Shown piece after piece: positions 50,957 to 59,613 of a stretch of DNA of 64,000 nucleotides. Made by a program: the position numbers and the translations under genes. The stretch comes from an uncultured Acetatifactor sp. (lineage in GTDB: Bacteria > Bacillota > Clostridia > Lachnospirales > Lachnospiraceae). The stretch spans positions 33,815 to 97,814 of the forward strand of contig CAJULV010000008.1 in the NCBI GenBank assembly GCA_910587555.1. The letters run 5' to 3'. Each line of letters opens with the position of its first letter. Position 1 is the first letter of the stretch. The notes below the pieces were generated by a model that did not search any database, was not told the DNA's origin, and saw only the letters and a list, made by a program, of their open reading frames with translations.

Positions 50957-52342
50957 TCAGCGACCTCCTATCATTACCTTGCAGCGAAGGGCAGGGCCAC
51001 CCATTCCCACGGGCATTGGCTGCTTTTTGCCGCAGAAACCGGAACTTGACCATTCCACGGTATCCGATACCATATCCACGGTTTTCAGCATGTTAAAAGC
51101 CACGCCGGAGATAGTGGTGTCCAGAAGCGCCCGTCCCAGTTTTCCCTTTTTGATTTCGTAGCCCATATTGACGCCGAACATAAATTCGCCGGTGGTGTCT
51201 GCCTGGCCGTTGGTGCTGTTGATCAGGTAATAACCGTCATCCACGGAGGCGATGATATCTTCCAGCCTGTCCTTGCCCGGAAGGACGGCGGTATTTCTCA
51301 TGCGGATCAGAGGCTCGTCTGAGAAGCCCCAGGCGCGGGCATTGCCCAGAGGCCGTGCGCCGAAATGCTGTGCGCTTTCCCTGTTGTGCATGTAGCCTGT
51401 CAAAATGCCGTCTTTGATGAGGACGGCGTCTTCCGCGGGCGTTCCCTCGTCGTCCAGATAGACCGGGAGCGGTGCGGGCCTGCCGAATGCGGTGTGGGCA
51501 AAGTCCACCAGGCTTACCAGCTCGGAAGCCACGCATTTGTTCAGGGAGGGACCGGCTACGGAGCCGCCCAGCACCAGGTCTGCCTCCACCGTATGGCCTA
51601 CGGCTTCATGGGCCAGCATACCGGACATGAAACCGCTTAAGACTACAGTCTTGTAGCCGGCTTCGGCATAAACGCCTTCCCGTTTCTGCATAAGCTGTTC
51701 ATACAGGGCGTCGATTTGGGGATAGAGCAGTGCCGGATCAGTGAAATTGTCGGAAAAGTTTCCCGCGCCGCCCAGGGGTTTGAAAAGCTCGATAGGGGTG
51801 CCGGAAGTGGTTTCCGAATTCAGGAATACATAGATATAGCTTCTGGGCGCACAGATATGCCCGCTGCAGCCGTCAGAGGTGCAGATGATTTTTTCCATGG
51901 AATCCTCTGAGACAATCACGGAACGGCTGGAGAGACCGGGATATTTCTCCGTGATATAGGCGTCCAGCTGGCTGGCAAATTCCACGTAGCGCTTCTGGTC
52001 CGTGTCCAGAATATCCCTGCCCCGGGAAATCTGGCTGCAGGGAATAACGGGCAGAGGTTCCTTACCCCGACCCACATGGCGATCCATAAAACCGGCGTTT
52101 TCCGTGGCTGCTTTCAGTACGGTTTCCGCCGCGTCGCCGGAGCATTCCGCAATGGAAGAGAAACCGTAGACGCCGTTTTCATAGACCCTGGCGCTGGTGC
52201 CTGAACTTTCCATCCTGGCGTTGCCGGTGAGATTGCCCTGAATCAAAGCAACCTGCCTGCTGCGGCTCTTCTGTTCCCTCAGCTCGGTGTGAACGCCGGG
52301 GGAAAAGAGAGATTTCTTGCTTGAGATATGATCTTCTAACAT
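50957..52342 (-). CDS. tldD: TldD metalloprotease
   Basis: The product is 461 residues from ATG 52342, which has AGGAGGT 7 nt upstream; a longer open frame before it is rejected. The zinc motif HEAVGHTVEAD (HExxxH, about 265-275) marks it as the catalytic half of the TldD/TldE complex. The C-terminal block ending GGPALRCKVMIGGR is conserved. Substrate is not suggested by neighbours: no RiPP precursor was seen. It lies downstream of an ABC-F gene but has its own likely promoter. Confidence 0.95.
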   Translation of the reverse strand: MLEDHISSKKSLFSPGVHTELREQKSRSRQVALIQGNLTGNARMESSGTSARVYENGVYGFSSIAECSGDAAETVLKAATENAGFMDRHVGRGKEPLPVIPCSQISRGRDILDTDQKRYVEFASQLDAYITEKYPGLSSRSVIVSEDSMEKIICTSDGCSGHICAPRSYIYVFLNSETTSGTPIELFKPLGGAGNFSDNFTDPALLYPQIDALYEQLMQKREGVYAEAGYKTVVLSGFMSGMLAHEAVGHTVEADLVLGGSVAGPSLNKCVASELVSLVDFAHTAFGRPAPLPVYLDDEGTPAEDAVLIKDGILTGYMHNRESAQHFGARPLGNARAWGFSDEPLIRMRNTAVLPGKDRLEDIIASVDDGYYLINSTNGQADTTGEFMFGVNMGYEIKKGKLGRALLDTTISGVAFNMLKTVDMVSDTVEWSSSGFCGKKQPMPVGMGGPALRCKVMIGGR

Positions 52343-52397
52343 TTGGCTACCTCCTGTGTAATAGTGTGAATCAGAGTAGTACTTCCGATAAAACACA

Positions 52398-52403
52398 GTA
52401 TAA
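52398..52403 (-). promoter_or_regulatory. Probable extended -10 promoter for tldD-pmbA
   Basis: On the minus strand TG-T-TATACT gives an extended -10 at 52403-52398, 55 nt before the tldD start. The -35 is weak. Confidence 0.45.
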
Positions 52404-52464
52404 CACACATTTGTGTATTTGTATATTGCATTGTGAAATGTGTTTTGGCAATGGCGGCTGTGGA

Positions 52465-54132
52465 TTACGGCTGCGTCAGGCCTTCCGGACGCAGTTCAAG
52501 TACCCGCTCACAGACCTCCCGGATGTATTTCCTGTCATGGGAGACACTGATGATAGAGCCGGGGAAATCGCGCAGCAGTTCCCGGATTACAGGGCCTGAC
52601 AGGGGCGAGAAATTCCGGGTGGGTTCATCCAGGATCAGCACGTTCCGGTGTTCCATGCTCATTTTCAGCAGCAGCAGCTTGGCCTTCTGGCCTCCGGAGA
52701 GTTCCCGTATGGGGTGGTCCATCTCCTGCACCGTGTATTTCATGCTGCCGAGGTAGGTACGTATTTTGGTGAGTTCTTCTTTTGTCAGTGCCCTGGTGCG
52801 GTCCCGTCCCGCAGAGCCGTTTTCCGGAGAAGGGACGGTTTGCCTGGATGCCGGTTCCTGCGCTGCCTGTCCGGAGGCCGTGTCCGGGTTCAGGCTGCCG
52901 ATGCATTCGGAGGGAAGCCGCTCCCAGGTGCGGGACAGGTAATCCACCGGCGTGCTGTCCATATCCAGAAGTTCCTCGTAGTTCTGGGGCATATAGGCGG
53001 CACGAATGTCGTTTCTGCATAAAAGCTGTCCGGCAATGAGCCGCAGGAGGGTGGTTTTCCCCACGCCGTTTTTACCGATAATGCAGATTTTTTCCGGTCC
53101 CCTGACCAGAAGGCTTATATTCCGGGACAATTCCTTTTCGCCGGCATTCAACAGAGGCAGTTCGTAGTCCAGGACCCGTTTTCCTGCGGGAATGCCTTCC
53201 CCCGGGGCAAAGCGGAAGAAGATGGCATCCTCCGTATCCGGACGCCGGGTCATATTTTCGGCCTGTTTTTCGAAACGCCGTTCCATGGATTTGACAGCGT
53301 GCATTTTCTTTTTCAGAAGCCTGGCGCCGGAGGGATTCTGCCTGGAGATGACGGCCTGCTGGTACTCCACCTTGTCGTGGATTCTGCGGAATTTTTCCTG
53401 CTGCTTTTCATAGGCTGCCTTTTCTTCCTGTGCAAGGCGCGTCTGCCGTTCCAGCCCCTTCAGGCGCTGCTCCACATATTCACGGTAGCCTGTGCGCATG
53501 ACGCTGCACTGGCTTTCCGTCTTGCGCTTCAGCTGTTCCATGTGCAGGATCATATTGGCGGTGCGCTCCAGCAGCGTCTCGTCGTGGGAGATGTAGAGTA
53601 CGGGAAAGGTGCATCCGTTGATGAAAGCCTCAAGCCACTCCAGCGTTTCGATGTCAATATCGTTGGAAGGCTCGTCCAGAAGGAACAGGCCGGGATGCAT
53701 GCACAGGATCCGGAGCAGCTGTACCTTGATTTTCTCACCTCCCGAGAGCCGTCCCATCCGGGTGTCGCTGTACAGCAGGTCAACGGAGAGTCCCAGGCGG
53801 CCTGCCATGGCGGAAAGCTCCCGGTAATCCGTTTCCGGAAAAGCGGGTTCTTCGCATAAGAAAGTATAGACGTCCTTTTCCCGGTCCGCCGGGTCAAGCT
53901 CCTGGGGCAGATAGCCGCAGACGGAACATGTTTTTCGGATTTCTCCCGTGTATTCAACATAATCCGCCGCCAGGGACGGGTTATGGAGGAGCTTCAGCAG
54001 AGTGGATTTGCCGTTTCCCTCCTCGCCTATGATGGCGGCCCTGTCACCGTCGTTTAAGGTGAAGGAGAGATCCGTCACCAGGGGACGCAGGTCTTTTTTG
54101 TGATAGATGTTTAAATTTTTTACCTGTAACAT
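52465..54132 (-). CDS. ABC-F family ATPase (ribosome protection type)
   Basis: The product is 555 residues with two ATP-binding cassettes and no membrane helices. Cassette 1: GEEGNGKST, signature RLSGGEKIKVQ, Walker B LFLLDEPSNDID. Cassette 2: GKNGVGKTT, signature ELSGGQKAKLLLL, Walker B LILDEPTRNFSP. The interdomain linker (about 225-300) is charged and coiled-coil. ABC-F proteins act on the ribosome; one group gives resistance to macrolides, lincosamides, streptogramins or pleuromutilins by dislodging drug. ATG 54132 has AGGAGG upstream. The leader carries an attenuator, a feature of antibiotic-induced members, so a resistance role is likely but unproven. Confidence 0.9.
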   Translation of the reverse strand: MLQVKNLNIYHKKDLRPLVTDLSFTLNDGDRAAIIGEEGNGKSTLLKLLHNPSLAADYVEYTGEIRKTCSVCGYLPQELDPADREKDVYTFLCEEPAFPETDYRELSAMAGRLGLSVDLLYSDTRMGRLSGGEKIKVQLLRILCMHPGLFLLDEPSNDIDIETLEWLEAFINGCTFPVLYISHDETLLERTANMILHMEQLKRKTESQCSVMRTGYREYVEQRLKGLERQTRLAQEEKAAYEKQQEKFRRIHDKVEYQQAVISRQNPSGARLLKKKMHAVKSMERRFEKQAENMTRRPDTEDAIFFRFAPGEGIPAGKRVLDYELPLLNAGEKELSRNISLLVRGPEKICIIGKNGVGKTTLLRLIAGQLLCRNDIRAAYMPQNYEELLDMDSTPVDYLSRTWERLPSECIGSLNPDTASGQAAQEPASRQTVPSPENGSAGRDRTRALTKEELTKIRTYLGSMKYTVQEMDHPIRELSGGQKAKLLLLKMSMEHRNVLILDEPTRNFSPLSGPVIRELLRDFPGSIISVSHDRKYIREVCERVLELRPEGLTQP

Positions 54133-54219
54133 AGATACCTCCTGTTGCCCCGGCGGATGCCTTCCCGCATCGGGCCACGGGCGCATTTTCCTGATTTTGC
54201 ATGAAGAAATTTCTGCATG

Positions 54220-54254
54220 AAAAAAAGCTTCCGGCTACAGGTGTAACCGAAAGC
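54220..54254 (-). terminator. Attenuator hairpin upstream of the ABC-F gene
   Basis: Minus strand: GCTTTCGGTTACA pairs with TGTAGCCGGAAGC (G-U pairs allowed), followed by TTTTTTT (54226-54220). It lies about 90 nt before the start codon, inside the leader. Confidence 0.82.
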
Positions 54255-54334
54255 AGACGCCGCAAACATACGCTATGATACGGGCAGAACAGGACCCCTT
54301 CACAGAATAAAGCATACGGACATAATCTCTATCA

Positions 54335-54344
54335 ACGGTTACAC
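54335..54344 (-). promoter_or_regulatory. Anti-terminator arm in the ABC-F leader
   Basis: Minus strand TGTGTAACCG is complementary (9 of 10) to CGGTTACACC in the 5' arm of the attenuator hairpin at 54240-54249. Pairing of the two would prevent the terminator from forming. Confidence 0.7.
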
Positions 54345-54403
54345 AAAGAACAGGGACTGCCATGCCGTCCTGCCGAAAACTCTGTGTAAATTTTGCTGAT
54401 AGG

Positions 54404-54415
54404 TTATTTCCGCAT
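54404..54415 (-). CDS. Leader peptide M-R-K
   Basis: Minus strand ATG CGG AAA TAA, 4 nt after AAGGAGG. A three-codon frame behind a near-perfect ribosome binding site, between the promoter and the attenuator, fits a regulatory leader peptide whose stalled translation would free the anti-terminator. Very short leader frames are known before some ABC-F genes. Confidence 0.6.
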   Translation of the reverse strand: MRK

Positions 54416-54500
54416 TGCTCCTCCTTCTGACCGGAACGTTTTGGTTGGAATGTTCCGCTGCCGAAAACGCCGTTACGGGAAACGACGTGTTGCTTTGTAT

Positions 54501-54529
54501 ACTCTACCACACTGGGATGGATTTGGCAA
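54501..54529 (-). promoter_or_regulatory. Promoter for the ABC-F gene
   Basis: Minus strand TTGCCA (54529-54524), 17-nt spacer, TAGAGT (54506-54501); TATACA directly after is an alternative -10. The transcript would carry a leader of about 360 nt. Confidence 0.6.
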
Positions 54530-54811
54530 GTGTTTTTTTCGGCCCTCGTGATTTAATGGTAACTTTTTGAGAGAAAGGTTTTCCGGCGGATGGGAAATGC
54601 GGTGGGGAAGGAGCGGGGGAAGCTGTCAGCGGACTGCAAATACCCGGCAGGCGGGACAGGATTCCGGACCGCTGTGTCCGAAAAGGGGAAGAGAAGGCAA
54701 TTGACAAATGACGGCCCATATTTTATGATGATAATCAGATTTGTTTGTATTATGAGGCGATTCAGCGGAAAGGCATTGAGAATGGATGCCGAGGGAGGAA
54801 AAGGGAAGAGG

Positions 54812-55834
54812 ATGGAAGGTGTGCGGTTACGGAATCAGGCGGCCGGAGGGCAGCCGGCATGGCGGAGAGGCATCAGCGGAAGTACTGTGAAGATGGTGGC
54901 AGTAGCGGTTATGCTGATAGATCACATTGCGGCGGCGGTCCTGACCAGGCAGATTATGGCAAATGGCTTTCTGGATGTGATAGGCGGGACACAGGGCCAG
55001 ATTATGGACTGGCTGACAGAGAATGGGGCATTATATTACGGAATGCAGGGTATGCGGATGATTGGCAGGCTGGGTTTTCCGATATTCTGTTTTCTGCTGG
55101 TGGAGGGGTTCCAGAGGAGCCGGGATGTGAGGCAATACGCTCTGCGGCTGGGTGTTTTTGCACTGATTTCCGAGATTCCCTTTGACCTGGCGATTACGGG
55201 CAGGCTTTTCCACGGCGGGTATCAGAATGTATATTTTACATTATTGCTGGGGCTGCTGGCTATGTGCGGATATGGTTATTTTGACAAATGCAGGCAGGGG
55301 CTGTGCAGGGAGCTTCCGGGGGTGCTGCGTATGTTCCTGACAATTACAGGGGGACTTTTGCCTGCGTTTTTTACCATGATGTTTATGGATGTGAAGCTTG
55401 AGGGAAGCGCCCGTGCGGTGACGGCAGGGGTGTTCTGTGCCGTTGCCGCCGTTCTCATACTGGCCCTGTACGGCCGTAAAAAAGGGTTCCGCCATGTACA
55501 GGCGATCTGTGCGGATATCACAGTGCTGGCGGTGATGATGCTCCTGGCGGAGTGGCTGTGTACGGATTACGGCGGAATGGGCGTGCTGACAATCACGGTT
55601 ATGTATATCTTCCGGAAGAGCAGGGTGGCGGCCATGCTGGCGGGATGTACGGTACTGACGGTTATGTCCGTGGGCGAACTGCCGGCTTTTCTGGCGGCGG
55701 TTCCCGTTGCCCTGTATAACGGAAAGCGGGGGATGAAGATGAAGTATTTCTTCTATGTGTTTTATCCGCTGCACCTGTTCCTGCTGTATGTGGTTTCGGT
55801 GCTGCTGGGGCTGGGGGATATTGTTCTGCTGTGA
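54812..55834 (+). CDS. TraX-like membrane protein
   Basis: The product is about 340 residues with 8 or so membrane helices. It has the TraX hallmarks: VKMVAVAVMLIDHIAAAVL at the first helix, GRLGFPIFCFLLVEGF and the following RQYALRLGVFALISEIPFDLA. TraX N-acetylates F-pilin in conjugation, but chromosomal TraX-like proteins are widespread in Firmicutes and their targets are unknown; no conjugation gene is nearby. ATG 54812 follows AAGGGA at 5 nt; longer in-frame starts (54782, 54590) are possible. Confidence 0.85.
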   Translation: MEGVRLRNQAAGGQPAWRRGISGSTVKMVAVAVMLIDHIAAAVLTRQIMANGFLDVIGGTQGQIMDWLTENGALYYGMQGMRMIGRLGFPIFCFLLVEGFQRSRDVRQYALRLGVFALISEIPFDLAITGRLFHGGYQNVYFTLLLGLLAMCGYGYFDKCRQGLCRELPGVLRMFLTITGGLLPAFFTMMFMDVKLEGSARAVTAGVFCAVAAVLILALYGRKKGFRHVQAICADITVLAVMMLLAEWLCTDYGGMGVLTITVMYIFRKSRVAAMLAGCTVLTVMSVGELPAFLAAVPVALYNGKRGMKMKYFFYVFYPLHLFLLYVVSVLLGLGDIVLL

Positions 55835-55990
55835 GCGTGGAAAAACGATTTGGCACACGGCCTTTGGCGGCATGCGGCATATGAACATGCCCCGGGAAGA
55901 GGAAACGGGGGAGAGAGCGGATGCCCCTTATGGGGAAAACAGGAGAAAAGGGCGGCTGTCTGAGATGGCCGGAGAAGAAAGGGAGGAGAG

Positions 55991-56701
55991 ATGTTAGAGG
56001 TATCGGATCTGACTAAAAAATACGGGAAAAACCTGGCGGCGGACCATATCGGCTTCACGGTGCCTGATGGCAGGATCGGGATTCTGCTGGGACCCAACGG
56101 CGCGGGAAAATCCACCGTAATCAAGAGCATTGCCGGATTGCTGCGGTATAAGGGGACAATCCGTATCCAGGGACGGGATGCCGTGAGCCTGGAGGCCAAG
56201 CGGCGGTTTGCCTATGTGCCGGAGCTGCCTTATATGTATGATGCCCTGACGGTGCGGGAGCATCTTGAATTTATTACCAGGGCTTACGGGGTGGACGCAG
56301 CGGAAGAGGAAGTGCAGCGTCTGCTTGGGAGATTCGAACTGACGGATAAGCAGGATAAGCTGGGAAATGAACTCTCCAAGGGAATGATGCAGAAGGTGAG
56401 TATCTGCTGCGCCCTGATTACTAAACCGGAGGTAATTCTGCTGGACGAACCCATGGTGGGGCTGGATCCTGCGGCAATCAGGGAACTGAAAGAGGTGATT
56501 CTGGAAAGGCGGGCGGATGGCTGCACTATCCTGATCAGTACCCACATGCTGGAGATGGTGAAGGAGCTGTGGGACGTGACCTTTGTGATGGACAGGGGAC
56601 GAATCGTCGGGACTTATCCCAGGGAGGCGGTGGCGGACGAGGACCTGGAGGCGCTGTATTTTTCGGTGACGGGACAGGAGAACGGAAAAGACGGGAGGTA
56701 G
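55991..56701 (+). CDS. ABC transporter ATP-binding protein
   Basis: The product is 236 residues: Walker A GPNGAGKST (about 36-44), signature ELSKGMMQKV (about 131-140, LSKGM as in many ABC-2 ATPases), Walker B VILLDEPMVGLD (about 153-164), and switch His in STHMLE. GGAGAG is 5 nt before the ATG. It pairs with the permease that starts 3 bp after its stop. The 156-bp gap before it shows nothing notable. Confidence 0.93.
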   Translation: MLEVSDLTKKYGKNLAADHIGFTVPDGRIGILLGPNGAGKSTVIKSIAGLLRYKGTIRIQGRDAVSLEAKRRFAYVPELPYMYDALTVREHLEFITRAYGVDAAEEEVQRLLGRFELTDKQDKLGNELSKGMMQKVSICCALITKPEVILLDEPMVGLDPAAIRELKEVILERRADGCTILISTHMLEMVKELWDVTFVMDRGRIVGTYPREAVADEDLEALYFSVTGQENGKDGR

Positions 56702-56704
56702 CGG

Positions 56705-58285
56705 ATGGGAGCGATGGGGTATCTTTGCCGGAGAATATTATGCAATCGGATAAAAATGGCGCTGCGGAAGCCTGTTACCTATTTTTACCTGTTGCTTTTG
56801 CTGTTTTATATGACGGCGCTTCCCATGTCATTGCGGATGACGGTAGAGGCCATGGGGGCGGATTCGGCCGGCGGGCTGGTGACAGTTCTGACAGTACTGT
56901 CGCTTTGGACGATTCCTGCGAATTTAATTGCCTTTTCCAAACGGAAAGGGGTGGTTTACCGCAACTGTGATGTGCATTTTCTGTTCCCGGCGCCGGTTGG
57001 GGCGAAGCAGGTGCTGTTGTATGCACATTTTAAGACTCTGACGGTACAGGTGATTTTGAACCTTTTTGTCATTGGGTACGGCAGGGTGATATTCCATGCA
57101 GAGGGCTGGAGGCTGGCTGCCTATTTTGTATTTTCCATTGTGGCGGAGAACCTGCTGGAGAGCAGTGTCATGCTGCTGCTGTACGGCTCCGAGCGCATGG
57201 GGGAGAGACAGCGGGGGATGGTGACGAAAGCTGCATACGGGCTTGCAGGGGTGCTGGTGCTTATGGGCATCCTGGCTTATTTGCGCGGCGGGCTGAGGCT
57301 GCAGACAGTGGCCGATTATCTGCATGGCGGCATGGTTCAGGCGGTACCCGTGATCGGCTGGTATATTGCGGTGCTGCATCTGCTGTTCCTGGGTCCTACC
57401 GCCGTGAATGTGGCGGGAACGGCCTGTTATTTTCTGCTGACGGCGGCAGTGCTGACGGCGGCGCGGAAAATGAAATGTTCGGGCGGCTTCTATGAGGACG
57501 CTATGAAATTTGCCGAAGATTATGAAGAGGTGCTGGAGAGCCGCAGGCAGGGCAATATCCAGAGGCGGCTGGGCAGAAAGCAGAAATTCGGCAGGGCGAC
57601 AGTCTGCTGGCGCGGACACGGAGCCAGGGCGCTGCTGTACAGGCAGCTGCTGGAGTATAAGAAGAGCAGGTATTTTATATTTGACGGCAGTACGGCGGTG
57701 GCGGTGCTTGCGGGGGCGGCAGTGGCATTCCTTCATGTCCGGGAGGGCGGTTTCGGGGAACTGGAAGCGTTTGCGCCATTCATCCTTCCAAGTGTGTCGG
57801 CATATATCATCTTTGTGTTTACGGCTTTGAACGGGAAGTGGGCAAAGGAGCTTCTGTCGCCCTACACCTATCTGATACCGGATACGGTTTTCAGGAAATT
57901 AATAAACGCAACGGCGATGCAGCATGTCCAGAGCCTGGTGAATGCGTGCCTGATTATCCTTCCCGGCGCCGCTGTCATGGGGCTTTCACCATTGCAGACA
58001 GTGCTTGCCATTGTATTCCATGTGGTTTTGTCGGCAAATAAGCTGTATGCCCTGGCGGTGGCGGAAGCGGTATGCGGCAGCTACCTGGGCAGGTTGGGAA
58101 AGCAGCTGCTGCAGATGTTGATACAGGGCATGGCGGTAATGGCGGCTGTGACAGGAGGCGTATTGGGCATGGCTGCAGGGGGAATCCTTCAGGCTTATGT
58201 GCTGATGGATGTGTTCCTTGTACTCTTCACCGTTATTTTCATGGTGATTGCCATGTTGAATTTTTATAATATGGAGACTGCGTAA
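56705..58285 (+). CDS. Putative ABC exporter permease (PF16962 type)
   Basis: The product is 526 residues with about 12 hydrophobic segments and a polar middle loop (about 255-310, charged, RRQGNIQRRLGRKQKFGR). N-terminal features (RKPVTYFYLLLLLFYMTALP and CDVHFLFPAPVGAKQVLLY) match the ABC exporter family often found after such ATPases. The start follows the ATPase stop by 3 bp, which couples them. Substrate unknown. Confidence 0.85.
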   Translation: MGAMGYLCRRILCNRIKMALRKPVTYFYLLLLLFYMTALPMSLRMTVEAMGADSAGGLVTVLTVLSLWTIPANLIAFSKRKGVVYRNCDVHFLFPAPVGAKQVLLYAHFKTLTVQVILNLFVIGYGRVIFHAEGWRLAAYFVFSIVAENLLESSVMLLLYGSERMGERQRGMVTKAAYGLAGVLVLMGILAYLRGGLRLQTVADYLHGGMVQAVPVIGWYIAVLHLLFLGPTAVNVAGTACYFLLTAAVLTAARKMKCSGGFYEDAMKFAEDYEEVLESRRQGNIQRRLGRKQKFGRATVCWRGHGARALLYRQLLEYKKSRYFIFDGSTAVAVLAGAAVAFLHVREGGFGELEAFAPFILPSVSAYIIFVFTALNGKWAKELLSPYTYLIPDTVFRKLINATAMQHVQSLVNACLIILPGAAVMGLSPLQTVLAIVFHVVLSANKLYALAVAEAVCGSYLGRLGKQLLQMLIQGMAVMAAVTGGVLGMAAGGILQAYVLMDVFLVLFTVIFMVIAMLNFYNMETA

Positions 58286-58353
58286 GAACGGCAAACAGCG
58301 GCAGATTGCGGCCTGCAGAACAAGGCAGGCGCGAGCCGGTATCCTCCCTGGCA

Positions 58354-58382
58354 TTGACTTTCAAAGACGGGGGTGGTAAGAT
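58354..58382 (+). promoter_or_regulatory. Sigma-A promoter for pyrF
   Basis: TTGACT (58354-58359), a 17-nt spacer and TAAGAT (58377-58382). The leader has a 7-bp inverted repeat, CAGGCTG (58425) with CAGCCTG (58455). Confidence 0.58.
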
Positions 58383-58489
58383 GTGGGGGACAGGAAATGT
58401 TCCGCCATTAAATTGGGTACGAAACAGGCTGGAAGGGAACTTTAAAAACGGTGACAGCCTGTGAAGAGAACCATAAATAAGGAGAAAAC

Positions 58490-59458
58490 ATGATTAACAG
58501 ACTGATATCTAAAATTAGGAAAACCAATGCGCCGATTGTAGTGGGGCTGGATCCCATGCTGAAATATGTGCCGGAGTATATCCGGAAGGCGGCTTTTGCA
58601 GAGTGCGGAGAGACCTTGGAGGGAGCGGCGGAGGCTGTCTGGCAGTATAATAAGGGAATTGTGGATGCCATTTACGACCTGGTGCCGGCTGTGAAACCCC
58701 AGATTGCCATGTATGAACAGTTTGGGATTCCGGGACTGGCTGCTTTTCAGAAGACGGTGGATTACTGCAGGGAAAAGGGGCTGGTGGTGATAGGGGATGT
58801 CAAGCGGGGCGATATCGGCTCAACCTCAGAGGCCTATGCGGTAGGGCATCTGGGAAGGGTGCAGGTGGGGAGCCGCCTTTTAAGCGGGTTTGGTGAGGAT
58901 TTTGTAACGGTAAATCCCTACCTTGGCTCCGACGGTGTGAAGCCATTTCTGAAGGTGTGCGCCGAGGAAAAGAAGGGAATTTTTGTGTTGGTGAAGACTT
59001 CCAATCCCAGCAGCGGGGAACTGCAGGACCGCCTGGTGAGGGAGCCTGGTGAGGAAGCAGCGGGAGGAAATGCAGACAGGCCGCTGTATGAGATGGTTGG
59101 CGGATATGTTGCGCAGTGGGGAGAACAGTGCATGCCGGAGGAAGGCTCCTACAGCTATGTGGGGGCTGTGGTGGGCGCTACCTATCCGGAACAGGGAAAA
59201 ATACTCCGCAAGATAATGCCAAAAGCCTTTATTCTGGTACCCGGCTATGGTGCCCAGGGCGGAAAGGGTGCCGATTTGGTGCATTTCTTTAATGAGGACG
59301 GCCTGGGGGCAATCATCAATTCTTCCAGGGGAATCATTGCGGCATATCAGCAGGAGCAGTTTGCCGGCTTCGGGGAGCAGGGGTATGCGGATGCTTCCAG
59401 GGCGGCGGTGCTGGCAATGAAAGAGGATATCGCTGCGGCGCTGGCACAGCGGGGCTGA
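58490..59458 (+). CDS. pyrF: Orotidine 5'-phosphate decarboxylase, long form
   Basis: The product is 322 residues, the longer (type 2) OMP decarboxylase that makes UMP. Motifs: VVGLDPMLKYVPEY (substrate Asp, about 20) and the catalytic array GDVKRGDIGST with Asp103, Lys105 and Asp108. FILVPGYGAQGG near the end binds phosphate. AAGGAG lies 8 nt before the ATG. Other pyrimidine genes are not nearby. A sigma-A promoter precedes it. Confidence 0.96.
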   Translation: MINRLISKIRKTNAPIVVGLDPMLKYVPEYIRKAAFAECGETLEGAAEAVWQYNKGIVDAIYDLVPAVKPQIAMYEQFGIPGLAAFQKTVDYCREKGLVVIGDVKRGDIGSTSEAYAVGHLGRVQVGSRLLSGFGEDFVTVNPYLGSDGVKPFLKVCAEEKKGIFVLVKTSNPSSGELQDRLVREPGEEAAGGNADRPLYEMVGGYVAQWGEQCMPEEGSYSYVGAVVGATYPEQGKILRKIMPKAFILVPGYGAQGGKGADLVHFFNEDGLGAIINSSRGIIAAYQQEQFAGFGEQGYADASRAAVLAMKEDIAAALAQRG

Positions 59459-59491
59459 TCTGGCTTTTACAAAACTTTTATATTCAGTTTA

Positions 59492-59520
59492 TTGACAACC
59501 GTTGAATTATGGTACAAAAT
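59492..59520 (+). promoter_or_regulatory. Probable promoter for the CobW pair
   Basis: TTGACA (59492-59497) with CAAAAT (59515-59520, 17-nt spacer) or TACAAA (59513-59518, 15-nt spacer). Perfect -35, weak -10. Confidence 0.5.
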
Positions 59521-59543
59521 AAAATGCAGTGCGGTGGGCTTTC

Positions 59544-59583
59544 GCATGGAGGGAACCGGCAGGAGTCCGGTGGGTTTCCATGC
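59544..59583 (+). promoter_or_regulatory. Stem-loop in the CobW leader
   Basis: GCATGGA with TCCATGC (outer) and ACCGG with CCGGT (inner) make a two-part hairpin about 30 nt before the start codon. It resembles no riboswitch class I know. It may be metal-responsive control, but nothing shows that. Confidence 0.4.
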
Positions 59584-59613
59584 CCTGGAAGGCCTGGGAA
59601 AGGATGGATTGGG

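Noticed and set aside
59521..59613. Cobalamin riboswitch upstream of the CobW gene
   Set aside because: Only one short two-part hairpin is present and the conserved B12-box elements are not seen.
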